From Burkholderiales bacterium (lineage in GTDB: Bacteria > Pseudomonadota > Gammaproteobacteria > Burkholderiales > Burkholderiaceae_C), in NCBI GenBank assembly GCA_019509985.1, contig JAEKLF010000045.1, forward strand, positions 1 to 64,000: DNA of 64,000 nt, in the 5' to 3' direction. The position numbers and the translations under genes were made by a program. Shown piece after piece: positions 47,841-57,124 of this stretch; position 1 is the first letter of the stretch; the number at the start of each line of letters is the position of its first letter. The notes under the pieces were generated by a model. It was given only the letters and a program-made list of their open reading frames with translations. It ran no database searches and was not told where the DNA came from.

Positions 47841-50174
47841 TCAATCGAGTGCAAGCCTTGCGACCTTCTGCAGGCCATCCACCGCCTTGCCCTTGCGCGC
47901 GCGCTTGCCGGCGTGGGCCGCCAGCGACTGGTTTTTCAGCAGCTCCTCGCGCGGTTTGCCGCCACGGCCGCTGCCGTGCACGCGCAGCTGTGTGGTGAAG
48001 CAGGCCACCGACAGCACGCTGTCCTTGGCTTCGAGGTCCATCAGCATCAGGCCCTTGCCGCCCTTGGGCTGGTGCTTCAACTCGTCCAGCGGGAAGCTCA
48101 GCAACCGTCCTTGCGCGCTCAGCACACCAAGCTGCAGCGCGACGGCGTCGCCTGGCACGACGGCCAGCAGCGGCGCTTCACCGTCGTCCAGTGCAAGGAA
48201 GGTCTTGCCGGCCTTCTGGCGGCCGACGAGGTCGCCGACTTGGGCGATCAGCCCGTAGCCCGTGCTGCCGGCCATCACGAGGCGCTGCGCGGGTGCTGCG
48301 GCCAGGTAATGCGCGATCTGCGTGCCGCTTTCCAGCTCGATCAGCGTCGTGATCGGCTGGCCGTCCCCGCGCCCCCCCGGCAGCGCCGACACCGGCACCG
48401 AGTACACGCGACCATTGCTGCCGACGACGATGAGCGGGTCGACGCTGCGACAGCGGAATGCGCCCCACAGCGCGTCGCCCGCCTTGAAGGTCTGCGCCGC
48501 GATATCCACCTCATGGCCTTTGAGCGCCCTCGCCCAGCCCTTCTGGCTGACGATGACGGTGACTGGCTCGTCGACGATCTTGACCTCGGCGGTGACACGC
48601 TTCTCGGCCTGGATCAGCGTGCGGCGGTCGTCGCCGTACTGCTTGGCGTCGGCCTCGATTTCCTTGATGACGGTGCGGCGCAGCGCCGAAACCGAGCCGA
48701 GGATGTCTTCGAGCTTGGTGCGCTCGTCGCGGAACTTCGCCAGCTGTTGCTCGATCTGGATCGCTTCCAACCGCGCGAGCTGGCGCAAGCGGATTTCGAG
48801 GATGTCCTCTGCCTGGCGATCACTCAGGTTGAAGCGGGCAATCAGCGCAGGCTTGGGCTCGTCCGACTCGCGGATGATCCTGATCACCTCATCGATGTTC
48901 AGCAGCACCAGCTGCCGACCTTCCAGCACGTGGATGCGGTCGTTGACGTGAGCGAGGCGGTGCTCGGTCCGGCGGCGCACCGTCGTCTGGCGGAAGCCCA
49001 CCCACTCGACCAGCACCTCGCGCAGGCTCTTCTGCGTGGGGCGGCCGTCGGCGCCGATCATCGTCAGGTTGACCGGCGCGCTACTCTCCAGGCTGGTGTG
49101 AGCCAGCAGCGTGTTGATCAGATCTTGCTGCTCGACGGTGCGGCTCTTGGGCTCGAAGACGATGCGCACTGCCGCGTCCTTGCTGCTCTCGTCGCGCACG
49201 CCGTCCAGCACGGCCAGCAAGCTGGCCTTGAGCTGCAGCTGTTCGGCCGACAGCGTCTTCTTGCCGGCCTTGACCTTGGGGTTGGACAGTTCCTCGATCT
49301 CTTCCAGCACCTTCTGCGCGCTGGTGCCGTGCGGCAGCTCGGTGACGACGAGCTGCCACTGCCCGCGCGCCAGATCCTCGATCTTCCAGCGCGCGCGCAC
49401 CTTCAAGCTGCCGCGGCCCGAGGTGTAGGCCGCACGGATGTCCTCAGCCGCGCTGATGAGCTGGCCGCCGCCGGGGAAGTCCGGGCCGGGAATCAGCTCG
49501 AACAACGCGTCGTCGGACAGCTTGTCGTCCCGCAACAGCGCGACGGCGGCAGCGGCGACCTCGCGCAGGTTGTGACTGGGGATCTCCGTCGCCAGGCCCA
49601 CCGCAATGCCGCTCGCGCCGTTCAGCAGCGCGAAGGGCAGCCGCGCCGGCAGCTCGACCGGCTCCTGCGTCGTGCCGTCGTAATTGGGGCGGAAGTCCAC
49701 CGTGCCTTCGTCGATCTCGTCGAGCACCAGGCGGGCGATGGGTGCGAGGCGCGCTTCCGTGTAGCGCATTGCCGCCGCCCCGTCGCCGTCGCGGCTGCCG
49801 AAGTTGCCGTGGCCGTCGATGAGCGGGTAGCGCAGCGAGAAGTCCTGCGCCATGCGCACCAGCGCGTCGTAGACCGATTGGTCGCCGTGGGGGTGGAAGC
49901 TGCCGAGCACGTCGCCGACGACCTTGGCGCCTTTGACGGGCTTGGCGCCGGAGTTGCCGCTCCAGCCCAGGCCCAGGCGATGCATCGAGTAAAGGATGCG
50001 GCGCTGCACGGGCTTCTGGCCGTCGGCATAGCTCGGCAGCGCACGGCCCTTGACGACGCTGAGCGCGTATTCGAGATAGGCCTGCTGGGCATAGGCGCCC
50101 AGCGTCAAAGCGCTGGTGTCGTCACTGCCGCCGTCGGCGGGGCCGGAGAAATCGATGGTGGTCTGGGAACTCAT
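47841..50174 (-). CDS. parC: DNA topoisomerase IV subunit A
   Basis: 777-residue cutting subunit that decatenates chromosomes with ParE. Catalytic Tyr is Y138 in AAMRYTEARLAP, and the breakage-reunion domain begins at residue 28. The C-terminal beta-pinwheel is present, with RGGKPREELL near the end. The quinolone-contact helix reads HPHGDQSVYDALV (94-106), with Gln where E. coli has Ser80 and Asp where it has Glu84. Its ATG overlaps the transglycosylase stop by 4 bases, so it is the last gene of the parE locus. Confidence 0.96.
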   Translation of the reverse strand: MSSQTTIDFSGPADGGSDDTSALTLGAYAQQAYLEYALSVVKGRALPSYADGQKPVQRRILYSMHRLGLGWSGNSGAKPVKGAKVVGDVLGSFHPHGDQSVYDALVRMAQDFSLRYPLIDGHGNFGSRDGDGAAAMRYTEARLAPIARLVLDEIDEGTVDFRPNYDGTTQEPVELPARLPFALLNGASGIAVGLATEIPSHNLREVAAAAVALLRDDKLSDDALFELIPGPDFPGGGQLISAAEDIRAAYTSGRGSLKVRARWKIEDLARGQWQLVVTELPHGTSAQKVLEEIEELSNPKVKAGKKTLSAEQLQLKASLLAVLDGVRDESSKDAAVRIVFEPKSRTVEQQDLINTLLAHTSLESSAPVNLTMIGADGRPTQKSLREVLVEWVGFRQTTVRRRTEHRLAHVNDRIHVLEGRQLVLLNIDEVIRIIRESDEPKPALIARFNLSDRQAEDILEIRLRQLARLEAIQIEQQLAKFRDERTKLEDILGSVSALRRTVIKEIEADAKQYGDDRRTLIQAEKRVTAEVKIVDEPVTVIVSQKGWARALKGHEVDIAAQTFKAGDALWGAFRCRSVDPLIVVGSNGRVYSVPVSALPGGRGDGQPITTLIELESGTQIAHYLAAAPAQRLVMAGSTGYGLIAQVGDLVGRQKAGKTFLALDDGEAPLLAVVPGDAVALQLGVLSAQGRLLSFPLDELKHQPKGGKGLMLMDLEAKDSVLSVACFTTQLRVHGSGRGGKPREELLKNQSLAAHAGKRARKGKAVDGLQKVARLALD

Positions 50175-50827
50175 GGATGCAGGGTCAAGCGCTGCGCGCG
50201 AGCCGGTTGGCTCTGTTGCAGCAAGGCCCAGTACAGCTCAAGCACGAGATGCACATGGGCCTGGGTTTCGTCAATGTCGGGCACGCGGTTGCCGGCGCGG
50301 CGCACGGCGCCCTCGCCGCAATTCCAGGCCGCTAGCGCCGCATCGATGTGGCCGAAGCGGCGGATCAGGTCGGCCAGCATGCGCGCGCCGGTCTGGATGT
50401 TGATGCGGGGTTCGATGAGGCGGGCAGCTTCGGCAGGCGAGGCGTAGCGGCTGGCCGTCTCGGGCGTGATTTGCATCAGGCCCAGCGCCCCACGCGGCGA
50501 CACCGCGCCACGCTGGTAGCCGGACTCGACCGCGATGACGGCCTTCAGCAGCTCGGCGTCGACGCCGGTCTGCGCGGCCGCCTCGCGCACCCAGGGCTGC
50601 ACGGCCTTCACTTCCGGCGCGATCTCCAGCCAGGCCAGCAAGGCCAGGCCGGCGTCGGTCTTGCCCGGCACGCGTTGCATGCCCACGCTGCCCAGCACGG
50701 GCGTGTAGCGCTCATCGAGCTGGCGCGGCGCGAAATGAGCCACGCCGGTCGCATCGACAAAGCCCCACAGCTCCGCGTGCGCAGGCAGCGCCAGGCAGGC
50801 CAGCAGCATCAGCAGCCAGGCCTTCAT
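50171..50827 (-). CDS. Lytic transglycosylase (SLT family)
   Basis: 218 residues. A signal peptide (MKAWLLMLLACLALPAHA) is followed by a short DUF4124-like segment (LWGFVDATGVAHFAPRQLDERY) and a C-terminal SLT domain with the catalytic Glu in AVIAVESGYQ and GLMQITPETA. The enzyme should cut peptidoglycan glycan strands in the periplasm. It overlaps both neighbours by ATGA (GNAT upstream, parC downstream), so the three genes are translationally coupled. Confidence 0.9.
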   Translation of the reverse strand: MKAWLLMLLACLALPAHAELWGFVDATGVAHFAPRQLDERYTPVLGSVGMQRVPGKTDAGLALLAWLEIAPEVKAVQPWVREAAAQTGVDAELLKAVIAVESGYQRGAVSPRGALGLMQITPETASRYASPAEAARLIEPRINIQTGARMLADLIRRFGHIDAALAAWNCGEGAVRRAGNRVPDIDETQAHVHLVLELYWALLQQSQPARAQRLTLHP

Positions 50828-51348
50828 GCGGCCTCCAGCCCCAGCGCCACGCGCGCCTGGTACTCGCGGTCCAGCAGCGACATGACGACCAGCGAGTCGT
50901 AGCCATCGGCGCCGTCGATGGTCACGCGCACGCTCTCTCGCAGGCGCCCCTCCTCGACGAAGCCTTCGCTCTGGTAGAGCTTCAGCGCCCGCGTGTTCAG
51001 CGCCTTCACGTCCAACCAGAAGCGATGTGCCTTGAGCTGCGTGAAGGCCATCGCCTTCAATTGCCGCACGGCAGAGCGGCCCAGGCCGCGACCCTTGGGC
51101 TGCAGCACGAGGCGCTTCAGCTCGACGGAGCCGTTCGGGTTGCGGCAACCTTGCAGGATGACGAAGCCGATGCGGTCCAGTTGGTCGCCTTCCTCAAGGA
51201 TGAAGTGACGCGAGTCCGGGAAGCGGATGGCGCCCTCGTGCTGCGGTCGCTCCCATGACGTGATGAAGGGCAGATTCACGCCGTCGCGCTCGACCGAGAC
51301 CACCCAGTCGAGATCGGACAACATGGTCGGGCGCAGCCTGAGGCTCAT
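50824..51348 (-). CDS. GNAT-family N-acetyltransferase
   Basis: 174 residues. It shows the GNAT core motif LVLQPKGRGLGRSAVRQL, the acetyl-CoA pyrophosphate loop (RGLGRSA), and a typical C-terminal NTRALKLYQSEGFVEEGRLRE. ATG 51348 follows GGGAGG. The substrate is unknown. It lies between the histone-deacetylase-like gene and the transglycosylase inside the topoisomerase IV locus and overlaps the latter by ATGA. Confidence 0.88.
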   Translation of the reverse strand: MSLRLRPTMLSDLDWVVSVERDGVNLPFITSWERPQHEGAIRFPDSRHFILEEGDQLDRIGFVILQGCRNPNGSVELKRLVLQPKGRGLGRSAVRQLKAMAFTQLKAHRFWLDVKALNTRALKLYQSEGFVEEGRLRESVRVTIDGADGYDSLVVMSLLDREYQARVALGLEAA

Positions 51349-51360
51349 GAGGCCTCCCAC

Positions 51361-51424
51361 CGGGCCGTCCCAAGGGAGGCCCAGCCCCCTCGGGGGGCAG
51401 TGAGCGGAGCGAGCGTGGGGGTCG
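51361..51424. repeat. Intergenic repeat, copy E
   Basis: GGCCCAGCCCCCTCGGGGGG, then AGTGAGCGGAGCGAGCGTGGGGG. The CCCCC/GGGGG hairpin matches the second hairpin of copies A to C, while the rest is a type commonly seen between genes in Burkholderiales. It fills the only sizeable gap (76 bases) inside the parE-parC gene cluster. Confidence 0.5.
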
Positions 51425-52456
51425 TCATGCAGTCTCGAAGCCAGCCAGCACGGCGACGACGTTGCGGCCGATGGCCTCGGTCGCGTAGCCGCCTTCCTGC
51501 AGGAACAGCGTCGGCGCGCCGAAGGCGGCGAGGCGCTGGCCCATCGCGCGGAACTCGGGCTCGTCCAGCTTGAAGTGCGAGATCGGGTCGCCGCCGTAGG
51601 TGTCCACGCCCAGCGACACGATCAGCAGGTCGGGCCGAAAGGCCGCCAGTCGCGCCAGCGCCTGGTCGAGCGCCGCGAACCAGTCGTCGTTGGCCACGCC
51701 CACCGGCAGCGGGAAGTTGGCATTGAAGCCCGTGCCCTCGCCTGCGCCGGTCTCGTCGGCATGGCCGAGGAAGAACGGGAACTCGGTGCGCGGGTCGCCG
51801 TGGATGCTGGCGTAGAACACGTCGGCGCGGTCGTAGAAGATGGCCTGCGTGCCGTTGCCGTGGTGGTAGTCCACGTCCAGGATGGCCACACGGGCCAGAC
51901 CCGCGTCACGCGCGGCCTGGGCGGCGACGGCGGCGTTGTTGATGAAGCAATAGCCGCCGAAGAAGTCCACGCCGGCATGGTGGCCGGGCGGGCGCGTCAG
52001 GCAGTAGGCCGAGCGCTGCCCGCCGAGCACGAGGTCCAGCGCCGTGAGGCTGGCCTGCGCACCGGCATAGGCCGCGGCCCAGCTGCCGGCGGTCAGCGGC
52101 GTGCCGCTGTCCATCGAGTACAGGCCCATGCGTGCCGCGAAGCTCGCCGGCTCGACGTCACTGCGCAGCGAGCGAACCGGCCACACGGCCGGGAAGGCAT
52201 CGCCCTCGCCGCCCAAGGCCAGCCACTCGGCATGCGCCCCTGCGATGAAGTTCAGATACGTGGCCGAATGCACGCGCTCCAGCGGCGCGCGGCCATGGTC
52301 TGCCGGAGCCAGCACGTCACCCAGGCTGGCAGTCTTCACGGCCTGCAGGATGTAGTCGGCCCGCGCAGGCACCTCGAAGGCCGGCACCAGCCGACCACGG
52401 AAGAACTCGTGCGTGGCCGCGTGCTGCGCGTGCCCGGCGTTGTAGACCGTCTGCAT
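51425..52456 (-). CDS. Histone deacetylase-family (acetyl-amine) hydrolase
   Basis: 343 residues of the arginase/deacetylase superfamily. Zn-site and charge-relay motifs are intact: RPPGHHAG, CFINNAAVAA, DVDYHHGNGTQ (Zn ligands Asp and His) and SLGVDTYGGDP. Closest in character to acetylpolyamine amidohydrolases and bacterial class II-like HDACs. It is cytoplasmic, with no signal peptide. The start shares one base with the parE stop (TGATG), so it is coupled to parE. The natural substrate (protein acetyl-lysine or acetylpolyamine) cannot be read. Confidence 0.92.
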   Translation of the reverse strand: MQTVYNAGHAQHAATHEFFRGRLVPAFEVPARADYILQAVKTASLGDVLAPADHGRAPLERVHSATYLNFIAGAHAEWLALGGEGDAFPAVWPVRSLRSDVEPASFAARMGLYSMDSGTPLTAGSWAAAYAGAQASLTALDLVLGGQRSAYCLTRPPGHHAGVDFFGGYCFINNAAVAAQAARDAGLARVAILDVDYHHGNGTQAIFYDRADVFYASIHGDPRTEFPFFLGHADETGAGEGTGFNANFPLPVGVANDDWFAALDQALARLAAFRPDLLIVSLGVDTYGGDPISHFKLDEPEFRAMGQRLAAFGAPTLFLQEGGYATEAIGRNVVAVLAGFETA

Positions 52457-54450
52457 CAGACGTCCACCTCCACCGTGTCGCCGTGCAGCTCCATCAGTTC
52501 ACGGCGTGACGCAGCTTCGCCCTTGCCCATCAGTTTGTTGAAGGCTTCCACCGTGGCGCCGAAGTCGAGCTGGCCGTATTCCACGCGCGACAGGCGGCGG
52601 GTCTCGGGATTCAGCGTCGTGTCCCACAGCTGCTCGGCGTTCATCTCGCCCAGGCCCTTGAAGCGGCTGATGCTCCACGAGCCCTCCCGCGCGCCTTCCT
52701 TGCGCAGCTTGTCCAGCGTCGCGGTCAGCTCGCCGTCGTCCAGCGCATAGAGCTTGGCGGCCGGCTTCTTGCCGCGGGCCGGCGCATCGACGCGGTACAG
52801 CGGCGGGCGGGCGACGAACACGTGGCCGGTCTCGACCAGCTTGGGGAAGTGACGGAAGAAGAGCGTCAGCAGCAGCACCTGGATGTGCGAGCCGTCCACG
52901 TCGGCGTCCGACAGGATGCAGACCTTGCCGTAGCGCAGGCCGGACAGATCCGGCGTGTCGTTCGGGCCGTGTGGGTCCACGCCCAGCGCGACCGAGATGT
53001 CGTGAATCTCGTTGTTCTTGAACAGCAGGTCGCGCTCGACCTCCCAGGAGTTCAGCACCTTGCCGCGCAACGGCAGGATGGCCTGCGTCTCCTTGTCCCG
53101 GCCCATCTTGGCGCTGCCGCCCGCGGAGTCGCCCTCGACGAGGAAGACCTCGTTGTGCAGCAGGTCGCGGCTTTCGCAGTCGGTCAGCTTGCCCGGCAGC
53201 ACGGCCACGCCGGAACCCTTGCGCTTCTCGACCTTCTGGCTGGCGCGTTGCCGAGTTTGGGCCTGCTTGATGACCAGCTCCGCCAGCTTCTTGCCATGCT
53301 CCACGTGATGGTTCAGCCACAGCTCCAGCGCCGGCTTGACGTAGGCCGACACCAGTCGCAGCGCGTCGCGCGAGTTCAGCCGCTCCTTGGTCTGGCCCTG
53401 GAACTGCGGGTCCAGCACCTTGGCGGACAGCACGAAGCTGGCGCGCGAGAACACGTCGTCGGGCATCAGCTTGACGCCCTTGGGCAGCAGCGAATGCATC
53501 TCGATGAAGCCCTTGACGGCGCCGAACAGGCCGTCCTTCAGCCCGGACTCGTGCGTACCGCCGGCCACCGTCGGGATCAGGTTCACGTAGCTCTCGCGCA
53601 GCGGCGCGCCGTCTTCGGTGAAGGCCACGCACCAAGCCGCGCCCTCGCCTTCGGCGAAGTTCTCGCTCTCGCCCGCCGTGGCAAAGCCTTCGCCCTCGAA
53701 CAGCGGGATCAGCGGATCGCTGTTCAGCGACTGCGCCAGGTAGTCGCGCAGGCCGGCCTTGTAAAGCCAGGTCGTCAGCTCGCCGGTCTTCTCGACCTTC
53801 AGCGTGACGGTCACGCCCGGCATCAGCACAGCCTTGGAGCGCAGCAGGTGCACCAGCTCGTGCTTGGGCAGCTCGGCGCTCTCGAAATACTTGGCTTCGG
53901 GCCAGACGCGCACCGTCGTACCCTGCTTGCGGTCGCCGCCGACGGCCGGCCGGGCGACGACCGGCTGCACGACGTCGCCATGCTCGAAGGCAATGCCGGC
54001 CACCTGCTTGTCACGCCAGACGGCCACTTCCAGCCGCTTGGCCAGTGCGTTCGTCACCGACACGCCCACGCCGTGCAGGCCGCCGGAAAAACTGTAGGCG
54101 CCACCCGAGCCCTTGTCGAACTTGCCGCCGGCATGCAGGCGGGTGTAGACGATCTCGATGACGGGCACGCCCTCCTCCGGGTGGAGGCCGAAGGGAATGC
54201 CACGGCCGTCGTCCGCGACCGAGACGGAGCCATCGGCGTGCAGAACCACATCGATGCGCTTGCCGAAGCCGCCCAGCGCCTCGTCGGCCGCGTTGTCGAT
54301 GACCTCCTGGATGCAGTGCAGCGGGTTCTCGGTGCGGGTGTACATGCCCGGCCGTTGCTTGACGGGCTCCAGGCCCTTCAGAACACGGATGGAGGCTTCG
54401 CCATAAGCGGCAGCTGCGGCGGCGGGAGAGGAGGACGGACGGCTCGACAT
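52456..54450 (-). CDS. parE: DNA topoisomerase IV subunit B
   Basis: 664-residue ATPase subunit. The GHKL ATP site is at VIDNAADEALGG and the lid at FSGGLHGVGVSVTNALAKRL; the transducer and TOPRIM domains follow, with EGDSAGGSA and DADVDGSHI metal ligands. It starts MSSRPSSSPAAAAAAYGEASI, with a short low-complexity N-terminus. It begins the parE-HDAC-GNAT-SLT-parC gene string, all on the minus strand. Confidence 0.96.
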   Translation of the reverse strand: MSSRPSSSPAAAAAAYGEASIRVLKGLEPVKQRPGMYTRTENPLHCIQEVIDNAADEALGGFGKRIDVVLHADGSVSVADDGRGIPFGLHPEEGVPVIEIVYTRLHAGGKFDKGSGGAYSFSGGLHGVGVSVTNALAKRLEVAVWRDKQVAGIAFEHGDVVQPVVARPAVGGDRKQGTTVRVWPEAKYFESAELPKHELVHLLRSKAVLMPGVTVTLKVEKTGELTTWLYKAGLRDYLAQSLNSDPLIPLFEGEGFATAGESENFAEGEGAAWCVAFTEDGAPLRESYVNLIPTVAGGTHESGLKDGLFGAVKGFIEMHSLLPKGVKLMPDDVFSRASFVLSAKVLDPQFQGQTKERLNSRDALRLVSAYVKPALELWLNHHVEHGKKLAELVIKQAQTRQRASQKVEKRKGSGVAVLPGKLTDCESRDLLHNEVFLVEGDSAGGSAKMGRDKETQAILPLRGKVLNSWEVERDLLFKNNEIHDISVALGVDPHGPNDTPDLSGLRYGKVCILSDADVDGSHIQVLLLTLFFRHFPKLVETGHVFVARPPLYRVDAPARGKKPAAKLYALDDGELTATLDKLRKEGAREGSWSISRFKGLGEMNAEQLWDTTLNPETRRLSRVEYGQLDFGATVEAFNKLMGKGEAASRRELMELHGDTVEVDV

Positions 54451-54516
54451 AGGGGCGCGATTCTATGAAGCCGCTCGGGCTAGGATTCGCGGCCCCCGAA
54501 GACTGAGTGTTCGAGC

Positions 54517-55896
54517 TTGAGATTCCTGACTGCACTTCTGCTGTTCGCCGCAGGCCTGGCCCAGGCCCAGGTGCCAACCCAGCAGCCCTACCAGGCCAGC
54601 GCCCCGCTGTCCTGGGAATTGAAGAACGCGCGCTGGTTCGACGGCCAGAAGATCCAGCGCGGCAACCTCTACGTCGAGAACGGCGTCTTCGTCGCCAAGA
54701 AGCCGGCCAAGGTCAACCGCAAGATGGACATCCATGGCCAGCAGGTGCTCATCAACCCGCTGGCCGAGGCGCACAACCACAACCTGCAGACGGCCTGGGG
54801 CTGGGGCCAGTTCGCCGAGAAATACATCGACGACGGCGTGTTCTACGCCGCCATGCTGTGCGGCGACCCGGCCGGTGTTGCCGAGGTCAAGCCGCTGGCC
54901 GCAACGCCCGCCGCGCCCGAGGTCAGCTTCGTCACCGCCTGCATCACCTCGCCCGACGGCTACCCACTCGCCGCCGTGCTGCCCGAACCGAGTGCCGAGG
55001 CGGCTGCGGCACAGAACCAGATCGTCCTCGTCGACAGCCCGGAGCAGGCCATCGAGCAGTGGCCGGCCATCAAGGCCCGCGGTGGCGGCTGGCTGCGCAT
55101 CGTGCTGGCCCACAGTGAACGACCCGAGCTGCGCCAGCAGCCAACCATGTTCGGCCGCCTGGGCCTGCGGCCCGACACGGCGAGTGCGCTGACGCGCCTG
55201 GCCCACGCCGACGGCCGGCGCGTCGTCGCCCATGTGGAGAGCGCGGCCGACTTCGACGCGGCGCTGGCCGCCGGGGTCGACGCCATCGCCCACCTGCCCG
55301 GCTATGCCAACACGCTCGACGAGGCGCCCGAACGCTTCGCGATCAGCGAGGCTGCGGCCGCCCAGGCCGCACGCCAGCACACCGCCGTCATCACGACGAC
55401 GGCCGCCACCGCCCTCTTCAAGCTGGACCCGGCACCGCTGGCCGCGCTGCGCGAGGTGCAGCGCGCCAACCTCGCCCGGCTGCAAGCGGCGGGCGTGCAG
55501 CTCCTCGTCGGCTCGGACGTCTTCATCGCCACGGCCCGCGCCGAGCTGCACGCGCTGGACGAGCTCGGCCTGGACCGCGCCACTCTGCTGCGCCTGGCCA
55601 CGCGCGACACGCCGCGTGCCCTCTTCCCGGGCCGCAAGCTGGGCTGCTTCGAGCCCGGCTGCGAGGCCAGTTTCCTCGTGCTCGGCGCCGATCCCTTGGC
55701 CGAGCTGTCCACCATCGACATGCCGCTGCTGCGCGTCAAGCAGGGCCGGCTGTTGACCCGCCTGGCCGACGTGGCCGCGGCGAGCTCTCAGGCCAGTACA
55801 TCCACTGCCGACGCGCCGCGCAAGGTGGCGGCGAAGAAGAAGACCGGCAAGACCAGGGCGCAAAGCAAGACGGCAAGCAAGGCCACTCGGCGCTGA
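54517..55896 (+). CDS. Exported amidohydrolase with Lys-rich tail
   Basis: 459 residues from TTG 54517 (no suitable ATG). A signal peptide (RFLTALLLFAAGLAQAQ) leads to an amidohydrolase-type TIM barrel with the HxH metal motif in AEAHNHNLQ, a conserved His in VVAHVESAADF and HLPG, and the Asp of VGSDVF. The last 40 residues are Lys/Ala/Ser/Thr-rich (KKKTGKTRAQSKTASKATRR), reminiscent of histone H1-like tails and unusual for an exported enzyme. The substrate is unknown. It is 66 bases from parE, divergent. Confidence 0.82.
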   Translation: MRFLTALLLFAAGLAQAQVPTQQPYQASAPLSWELKNARWFDGQKIQRGNLYVENGVFVAKKPAKVNRKMDIHGQQVLINPLAEAHNHNLQTAWGWGQFAEKYIDDGVFYAAMLCGDPAGVAEVKPLAATPAAPEVSFVTACITSPDGYPLAAVLPEPSAEAAAAQNQIVLVDSPEQAIEQWPAIKARGGGWLRIVLAHSERPELRQQPTMFGRLGLRPDTASALTRLAHADGRRVVAHVESAADFDAALAAGVDAIAHLPGYANTLDEAPERFAISEAAAAQAARQHTAVITTTAATALFKLDPAPLAALREVQRANLARLQAAGVQLLVGSDVFIATARAELHALDELGLDRATLLRLATRDTPRALFPGRKLGCFEPGCEASFLVLGADPLAELSTIDMPLLRVKQGRLLTRLADVAAASSQASTSTADAPRKVAAKKKTGKTRAQSKTASKATRR

Positions 55897-55909
55897 TTAC
55901 ATTCGCCGG

Positions 55910-57124
55910 ATGAACACCTCCGTCGCCCCCTCCTCCAGCTTGTCCGTGCGCCAGGTGCTGCTCTGCGGCGCCATGATCGTCACGCTGTCGATGGGCATCC
56001 GCCATGGCTTCGGCTTCTGGCTGCAGCCCATCATCATGGAGCGGGGCTGGACGCGCGAGACCTTCTCCTTCGCGATGGCGGTGCAGAACCTCGCCTGGGG
56101 CATCGCCGGCCCGATCGCCGGCATGCTGGCCGACCGCTTCGGCGCCTGGAAGGTGCTGATCGCGGGTGGCGTGTTCTATGCGCTGGGTCTGCTGCTGATG
56201 GCCGTGACCAGCCACCCGCTGAGCTTCACGCTCAGTGCGGGCGTGCTGATCGGCATCGCCCAGTCGGGCTCGACCTATGCCGTCATCTACGGCGTGCTGG
56301 GCCGCACGGTGTCGCCGGAGAAGCGCTCCTGGGCCTTCGGCGTCGCCGCCGCCGCGGGCTCGTTCGGCCAGTTCGTCATGATCCCCGTCGAGACCTGGCT
56401 GATCGGCCACCTCGGCTGGCAAGGCGCCCTCTATCTGCTGGCCGGCGCGGCGCTCCTGATACTGCCGCTGGCACTGGGCGTGCGCGAGCGCAGCGTGGCC
56501 GCGTTCAGCGGCACCCACCAGAGCATCGGCCAGGCGCTGCGCGAGGCCTTCGGCTACCGCAGCTTCCAGTTGCTGATGCTGGGTTATTTCGTCTGTGGCT
56601 TCCAGGTCGTGTTCATCGGCGTGCACCTGCCCAGCTATCTTCGCGACCATGGCCTGGGCATCGGTGTCTCCACCGGGGCGCTGATGCTGATCGGCCTGTT
56701 CAACATCTTCGGCACCTATGCCGCGGGCATGCTGGGCCAGCGTTTCCCCAAGCGATATCTGCTGTCGGCCATCTATGGCCTGCGCGCGATCGCCATCCTC
56801 ACTTTCATCTCCGTGCCCTTGACGCCGCTGAGCGTCTACGTCTTCGCCGCCGTCATCGGCTTCCTTTGGCTGTCCACCGTGCCGCCGACCAACGCCGTCG
56901 TCGCGCAGATTTTCGGCGCCCAGCATCTGTCCATGCTCGGCGGCTTCGTCTTCCTGAGCCATCAAGTGGGCAGCTTCCTGGGCGTGTGGCTGGGCGGGAA
57001 GCTCTACGACGCGACTGGCAGCTACGACGTCGTCTGGTGGCTGGCCATCGCCCTGGGTGTGATGGCCATGCTGGCCAACTTGCCGGTGCGCGAAGCGCCC
57101 ATCCTGAGGATGCAGCCGGCATGA
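55910..57124 (+). CDS. MFS transporter
   Basis: 404 residues with 12 predicted TM segments. It shows an MFS motif in GMLADRFGAWKVLIAGG between TM2 and TM3 and the pattern of the monocarboxylate/oxalate-formate antiporter class (MERGWTRETFSFAMAVQNL). Substrate unknown. Stop overlaps the small 41-residue gene (ATGA, 57121-57124). Confidence 0.9.
   Translation: MNTSVAPSSSLSVRQVLLCGAMIVTLSMGIRHGFGFWLQPIIMERGWTRETFSFAMAVQNLAWGIAGPIAGMLADRFGAWKVLIAGGVFYALGLLLMAVTSHPLSFTLSAGVLIGIAQSGSTYAVIYGVLGRTVSPEKRSWAFGVAAAAGSFGQFVMIPVETWLIGHLGWQGALYLLAGAALLILPLALGVRERSVAAFSGTHQSIGQALREAFGYRSFQLLMLGYFVCGFQVVFIGVHLPSYLRDHGLGIGVSTGALMLIGLFNIFGTYAAGMLGQRFPKRYLLSAIYGLRAIAILTFISVPLTPLSVYVFAAVIGFLWLSTVPPTNAVVAQIFGAQHLSMLGGFVFLSHQVGSFLGVWLGGKLYDATGSYDVVWWLAIALGVMAMLANLPVREAPILRMQPA

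Noticed and set aside
47787..50447. An 886-codon plus-strand frame opposite parC and the transglycosylase gene
   Set aside because: It is a shadow of two genes with clear catalytic motifs; its product has no recognisable fold.
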